A stretch of DNA of 64,000 bases, taken from NCBI RefSeq assembly GCF_001660625.3, contig NC_071284.1, forward strand, positions 4,784,501 through 4,848,500, given 5' to 3'. Of this stretch, positions 58,115 through 64,000 are shown piece after piece. Position numbers and translations under genes: made by a program. The notes below the pieces were generated by a model, which had not been told where the DNA came from, searched no databases, and saw nothing but the letters and a program-made list of their open reading frames with translations. Origin of the DNA: Ictalurus punctatus. Lineage: Eukaryota; Chordata; Actinopteri; Siluriformes; Ictaluridae. Numbering within the stretch: position 1 is the stretch's first letter; the number at the start of each line of letters is the position of its first letter.

Positions 58115-59743
58115 GTGGTCCGCTCCAGCTCCCGCATTCAATTCATTCCTGATCAGCTCCGACTAGGCACTTCGCCCGGCGCTGTTAGTGTTCAATCACC
58201 GTGATAGATCTGCGCTGGAACGAGCTGATCGATCCTGATGCAGTTTGTCAGCTTGGATTTCTTGAGTCAGCATTTCCAGACCGCCGCTTACATTACGTTT
58301 TCCATGACAGCATGGTAGCAAGGACGGAGAACGGAGGAAGAGTGGAAAAATGAGGCGAGGGTATGAGTTTGAGAGCGTGCCTGTCCGAAAGAGGAGTGGT
58401 GATCTGAGATGATGCGTTCGCGCTAGACAGTCCGTTGTCTATGAAGGCTTTCAGACATTCAGGTCCTTTTGAACTAATTAATTGGATGAGAATGAAAGCA
58501 TTAAAGGACTGATGTGTCTAGTAGCACTACATCAAGGCAATCGGAATAATCTTAAGACATCAGATGAGGGTTCTCAACGTTATACGACATGTTCCAGTCC
58601 TGGCGTTATACTTGATTTAATGCGTAATGGCTACGTGAACCTAAATAAGACTAATAAGTGTCATGTGGTTCAAATGACCTCTGTTGTAATATATTTCAAG
58701 AAGGTTGTTCTGACAGTGTGTACTTCGTAACGTGTTGACACTCATCCATCCGTCCCGGAATGGATGAGTACAAGTTTGCTCACTCTGCATCATCCGCTAA
58801 TGAAAGTGTTTATTGGATGGTGGCAGGAAACCGGTCATAACGCCTTAGTCATTGTCTTCGCTCCAGAGGTTTACGGCTAACGAGTCTTGGAAGTGGCTTT
58901 GCCGTTTCCGAAAAATGGAACTGCCTGTAAAAGGCTTAGAAAAACAAACAGACCTGGAACCGGTTCAATCCCTTTAGACATGACCTTGAAAATTCTTTTC
59001 AGATCAGCTGTAAGAGATCAGCATGACTTGTGTCTTCATCAACATGTATTTGGAGAATTTAGCAGTAAAACTGAATGGCTTGCTAACTGATGTTTGGCAC
59101 ATCTTCACTGGCTTCCTGCAGCGAGGGAAGGAACACATGGCAGAAAGTTGAGGCAGCCGAGGGATCCGTGCCAGTGCCGAGCTGCGAAAGTTCTGGCAGG
59201 GAAGACGGATTGTGAAACAGGGAAGACGCTAATGCATGTTTTGCCACTGCTAGCAGGCTAATCTATTGTAATGAACCATTAGCCTTTTCCTTGATGGACT
59301 GCGTTGCCTCTGGCTCGGGAAAGTTATCAGTGCACTTAAAGAATGATGTAGGAGGTTGTTAATTAGGGTTATTACATGGTTTAGAGGGTCCTCATAGACA
59401 AATGTCCATGTTTGTTCGTACAGGTTGTAGGGTTGAGATTCGGCATGCTGATTTCATGACTGCAGTTGGAAACTATTTCCAAGACTACAAATAGTGGCAT
59501 AAATACAAACAAGAACAGACAGGCACGTTCCCTTATGGTCCCTTATGAAAGTCCGATGTTGTGCTTCGAGTTCTGGTAAGTAAAAGTCATAGGACTCTCA
59601 CTCATTTCTTGCTATGCTGGTTGACCATCGTGCCAGGTTTGTTTTTTTTTTGTTTTTGTTTTTTTGTGAGCCCATAACATTGGCAGAACCCAGCCCTTGT
59701 CAGTGCCAATTGAGCATATTGACTAGTGTCCAAGGTGGCTAGT
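58114..59743. other. Non-coding DNA
   Basis: Mostly repeat-free. A T-run near 59641-59664. No splice-flanked coding stretch seen. Confidence 0.4.
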
Positions 59744-59894
59744 TTACATTTATTAATTTGGCAGACACTTTTCTTCGAAGCAACTAACCGAAGAGAGTTA
59801 AGGGCCTTGCTCAAAGTGACCAAACAGTGGCGGCTTGGTGTTTCCAGGATTCAAACTTGCAACCTTACGATCGTTATTCCATTGATGAGCCACC
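59744..59894 (-). mobile_element. SINE with L2-type tail, inverted
   Basis: The plus strand starts 'atttattaatttggcagaca' (complement of the 'tgtctgccaaat' tail). It passes 'gttaagggccttgctcaaag' and ends near 'attcaaacttgcaac' and 'gatgagccacc', the inverted B-box and head of a tRNA-like SINE. Confidence 0.7.
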
Positions 59895-60600
59895 ATCGAT
59901 TGGCTGTTCAAAGTGGCAAATCAGCATTGGGAAAAGAAATTGATGCTAGCAAATGACATGCTGTAGCTTATTATATGCTTACAACATAGGGGATAAGCAG
60001 GATTTAGAGCTCAAGCTGTGTGTTTAACCAGATCCCGAGTGAAAATGGTAGCTAGTCTAATTTGGCTACGATTCAAAAATGGCACATCAGTAAAGTACAT
60101 GTCCATAGACACTGATATGGTAGGTGCTTATTTTTTTTGACAAAATGTTTGTTTGACCACTGCCCCCTTTTGGTATGGAGAGCTGATTCATCAGAACAGT
60201 GCATTTCAGCTATAAGCTGTTAACTTTGCAGTGTGTTTGAGTCAAAATTTTCCACAGATGACGCGATCCTTAGTCAGCCTTGTTGGGCGCTAGTTATGAT
60301 CAATCTTAATTCTTCAAATATCCTTACATTTACTATTAGAGGTGTAATGAACTGCTGCTTTCTGTCTCTACAGTATTTAGTGATATCTGATCTGATGAAT
60401 CATATATATGAAAACTTTTATTTTAATGTGTAATGTAGAAGCGTCAGTGACAACGTAGCACTTGCAAGTGTACAGAGATATTCATCACGTTCAGTCACTG
60501 AGCCAAAATCGTTAGCTTTAATCTCTGCAAGAGCAACATATAGAATTCCATTAACGTCACATCAGTCATTGAGGTTTATGCATACTGTATGTCCGATAAA
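59895..60600. other. Non-coding DNA
   Basis: No supported gene or repeat. Confidence 0.4.
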
Positions 60601-61230
60601 TCAGTTCAATTCAATTTTATTTGTGTAGCGCTTTTATCAATGGACATTGCCTCAAAGGAGCTTTACAGAAATATATAAACACAGGATACAGATGTTAAGT
60701 GTGTGGATTTATCCCTATTGAGCGATCCGGTGGCGACGGTGGTGAGGAAAAACTCCCTAAGTTGATATAAGGAAGAAACCTTGAGAGGAAATAGACTCAA
60801 AAGGGAACCCGTGCTCATCTGGGTCACAACGGATAGTGTGAAAGATTTATATGAAGTCTGTTTTTGTTGAACTAATCTACTGTTCACTAAAGGAGATTTG
60901 AGTGCAAAATTGCATGTGGTAATTGCAGTCCTAAGGCCGTAGTATAAACCGTAGTCCCAGCAACCACAGCGCAACTGTTCATGTGAAATTGAGGTCCAAA
61001 AACCATTTCCATGGTACTTCAAGCGGCACCATCCTCAGTAATCTCTAGGCTAGGCTGCATTGCTTGGGGTCGTCCTCAGTGGCCTAATATACAGTCGATG
61101 AGAGCTCCAACCAGAGGTAGGGCATCAGGATGGATCAGGCAGGTCTGGAGAGCAGAAAGCGTCAGGATCACTGGCATCTCCATTAAATCATGTGTAGCTG
61201 GACAGAAGGAAGTACAGAGAGGGTGAGATT
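60601..61230 (+). repeat. Teleost repeat Y, copy 2 (near full length)
   Basis: 'caattcaattttatttgtgt' then 'agcgcttttatcaatggaca', 'aaaaactccctaag', 'gaggaaatagactcaaaagg', 'tcatctgggtcacaacggat', 'caaccagaggtagggcatca' and 'aggatggatcaggcaggtct' follow the order of a repeat widespread in teleosts. Class uncertain to me. Confidence 0.7.
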
Positions 61231-62254
61231 GTTGGGTATGGAAAAGACTGCGTACTTTGCGTAAAAGAAAGTATATTCATGGTAAGCCCGAGTAAACAAA
61301 TAATGAATAAATAATGAGATCATGAAATGTCTTAAGCACCTTCCTGGTCTAATGCGTGTGAAATGTGTGCTGTATTTTTCGTTTCGATTCCATCAGGCTC
61401 GGCGTTTGCCGTTGTGTTTCAGCGCTGGATTTTGTGCTTTCTTTAATGTGCAGAACCACTCAAACAGTCCCCGTGGCCAAATTGCTGTTATTTATGTCCA
61501 TGTGCTTTCACTGTGAAGTCGCGAGGCAAAATGGGTCTCTCTTTTTGTTTTTGTTTTTCTTAGGAATCCTGTCGTAATGTGCATTTTAATACCTTGTTGT
61601 GAAAGATATTGTGAGAGATTTCTGAATTACCGGTGGCAGTGGGTGTAATACAAAGACTGAAAATATTTAACTTTATACACAGAATGTGTTCTACTACCAG
61701 ATTCCCCATAAAATATATTCATTTGCCGTACTGTAAGATTTCCAGCACTCAAGTTTGTCCGTCATCCACATCTTCGCTCTTCTCGTGCCACGCTCATGCA
61801 GTGTGCCATCGATTGAAGAAGAATTTCATCCTTGGCAAGAACGGACAATAGCTCCTTCATCTCTGAATTCCAGACATGTCTCTTGTTCATTTTTTTCCAT
61901 TGACTTCAGGCTTTTCCTCCTCTTATTTTCAGTCATGCTACTTGAATGGTAGCAGCATGTCGCTGGACGTCATACTCTTTTGTTACTAACATATCGGCTT
62001 GTGTTTACTCCCCCAGAATTGTCAAAGCTCTCGTCTTTGTCGATAGCCTTCAGTTGTTAGTTTTTCCCCTGGATTTCATCTTTGGCTTGCGTTCAGGCTT
62101 ACTCTAACTCCTCCCCGATTAGTTACTACGTAATCTAAAGTCATATAGTCTTCATAAGACTGTCAGAGATTTGTTGTCTCCTTCATGCCGATACAATAAA
62201 GATAGATTAGTTGCAAATTAATTTAGAAACATAATGAAAGGGGCATCTATAGCC
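61231..62254. other. Non-coding DNA
   Basis: No supported gene or repeat. Confidence 0.4.
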
Positions 62255-63727
62255 CTATTCGGACGGGATTAGTTTCATATAAGGAGTTGGGGGAATGTAA
62301 ATATTACCAGTAGAGGTGACACAGTAGTGACAATTCCTTAAAAAAGCTACATATAATTAAAAACACAACTTGCCCAAAACCACACCTTTACTACAAAAAT
62401 CACTCGTATTGCAAATACAATAAATATAATATATGATAAAGTATACATGTAATAAAAAAACAAAACAACTTTCACAGTTCCAAAAAAATAAAACTCTTCA
62501 AATCCAGTTCCAATCTTGTTTTTTACAGGATCAGATCAGATTCATTCTTCTTTTTTCTCTCTCTCTCTCTCGCTCTCTCTCGCTCAGATATCCGATCCTG
62601 GGTATTGGTGCCAACTTAAACGCGAATCCAAATCCATCACGTCAGTTTTGTGTGTTCCCATGTCTGGAAAGAATACACTATCTTTTACCTAGTATAAAAG
62701 GACCTACAGAAATAAATCCAGGTAATATCTATGGCAACTGACCAAAAAAAAAAAAAAACATTCCATTATCCTGTGTGTGTGGGGTGTGGTGGGGGGCGGG
62801 GGAGTTTAGCACTTTTTCTAAAGACACTCTCGGTATTGTCTCCAACCAAAATCATGTATTGCCTGAGTGAACACAACATGTTGTGGTCATGTGACCTCCT
62901 AACGGTTAATATGAGGTGTACCTTTGCTGCGTTCATGGTGCCTCGTAAGCTTTTTAAAAAAACTAAATTGCATAGCACCATTTCCCACCTGGACACCTCA
63001 ACAAACGGGTGTCTCTTGTTTGCTCTGTCAGAGCTTATAAAGCTCATAAAAAGCTACTTTAACCACACTTTTACAGATACATTCCTGAGTGGCTATTAGT
63101 AATGTTCTACTATAGTGAACTTCAAACATCCAGGCAAGATTTTGGACTGAAAATACAAGAAAAATGGGTAAAAAAAAAAAAAAAAAAGAACAGTGGATAT
63201 TTATCCACCACAATAGCTAGCAGCATTAGTAATAAGCTAGCCTGCTAATATGAGCGATAATTCTGTCAATGAGTACTTTCTCAAAACAGTGCTCATTATG
63301 GTCAGTGTTAAAGATTTCACCAAGTACCGTGTCGGTATATTAACTGATCAAAAGCCAATACGGCTGTAAACTCGTTTAAAAGTAGAGAAGGGGGACTTGA
63401 CACTTACATTCATAGTGTGAGCGGCCGTGTTGTTTTGACATCACTCCGTAAGCGGGGACGGAACCGGTTTATTTCAAGTTTATGAACTGGGGGGGCGTTT
63501 TCAGCGGTTTTCACTGGTTGTTGGTGGGAATCACAAGATGCAACCTCGCCTCAAATGCAGCCCTAGTACGCATAGCTCTTTCGGCATAACTAGCATGGAT
63601 TTGTCGTGAAGACACGCCCACCTGCACAGATCGATCGTCTCGGGCGAATCGATTACAGTTAACACGGACGTCCTTTGACAAAGTAGTTAACGGCCGTCTG
63701 TCTGAAGATCTTATCCCGTCTGAATAG
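62255..63727. mobile_element. Possible 1.47-kb element with inverted ends
   Basis: CTATTCGGACGGGATTAG at 62255-62272 pairs with the reverse complement of CTTATCCCGTCTGAATAG at 63710-63727 (2 mismatches in 18). 'tagccctattcggacggga' is a repeat end I associate with fish DNA elements. The interior has a (CT)n at 62558-62585, an A-run at 62743-62758 and another at 63170-63187, but no transposase motif. The two ends might instead belong to separate fragments. Confidence 0.4.
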
Positions 63728-64000
63728 TACGTACGACAGTTTGGGAGGAAATTTGTTCCGTCCAAGGTTGACTGAAGTTTATTTTGTGCTTTTCTAATGC
63801 TTTCACCACCTTGATTCTGCCCAAATTCTCCCGGCACTGCGGGGCATCTGTGGTTTTAAAGCAGTTGCGTTAGTCATGCATGCTAATCCACCGCAGTATA
63901 AACGACTTCGCCTCATTAGCTTCTCCCTAGAGGACAGCATTAGCACTATACGTCATATACGACTCTATTTTCTAATGGATATACATAATCGATATCAGAT
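63728..64000. other. Non-coding DNA at window end
   Basis: Nothing recognised. Confidence 0.4.

Overview
The window reads as ordinary non-coding DNA of a ray-finned fish. The grounds are: one intron-flanked exon of a vertebrate SH2-adaptor gene; Tc1/mariner remnants with fish-type transposase motifs; tRNA-like SINE fragments ending in (GGAT)n or in the 'tctgctaaatg' tail; several palindromic miniature DNA transposons; and a very heavy load of microsatellites and minisatellites. A catfish-like (siluriform/otophysan) genome is my guess from the look of the repeats. That guess rests on memory, not on a search.

Gene content is very low. The only exon I identify firmly is at 6654-6786 (+). It has 44 codons, a good acceptor and a good donor, and carries the linked tyrosine motifs DYADPFD and DGYMEPYEAQ of the SHB/SHD/SHE/SHF adaptor family, with SHF the best fit. 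No earlier or later exon of that gene was found by eye, so it is either spread over introns longer than this window or incomplete here. A second, weaker candidate is a 3'-terminal exon at 17419-17530 (+), with a polypyrimidine tract, an AG acceptor, GC-rich third codon positions and an AATAAA about 200 bases past the stop. I could not name its protein.

Layout. 1-6.6 kb: a 0.86-kb AGT trinucleotide array, an old repeat ('family X') split by a small mariner element, and a 0.74-kb palindromic MITE. 6.6-20 kb: the SH2-adaptor exon, then a dense series of simple repeats: TCTG, an A/T-rich ~100-bp tandem array, a 1.5-kb CACT/CACA array with a ~32-bp superunit, GT, CA and CT arrays, a 14-bp minisatellite of about 38 units, and a CAGCTCGGTT array. 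20-46 kb: mostly single-copy-looking DNA with scattered MITEs, SINEs and Tc1 scraps, plus blocks rich in homeodomain-, POU- and TCF-like motifs that could be conserved enhancers. 46-54 kb: a Tc1-type MITE, a locally duplicated segment containing another MITE, a 1.37-kb dead Tc1 element and two long polypyrimidine tracts. 54-64 kb: Tc1 debris, a MITE nested in family X, SINE and other teleost repeats, and a possible 1.5-kb element with inverted ends.

No operon, CRISPR array, rRNA or tRNA gene, viral genome or novel multi-gene system is visible. The longest open reading frames are all artefacts of simple repeats. The most interesting material is structural: insertions nested inside family X, an inverted pair of near-identical 0.75-kb elements 37 kb apart, two local duplications, several long non-B-DNA-prone tracts, and perfect palindromes built from known transcription-factor half-sites.
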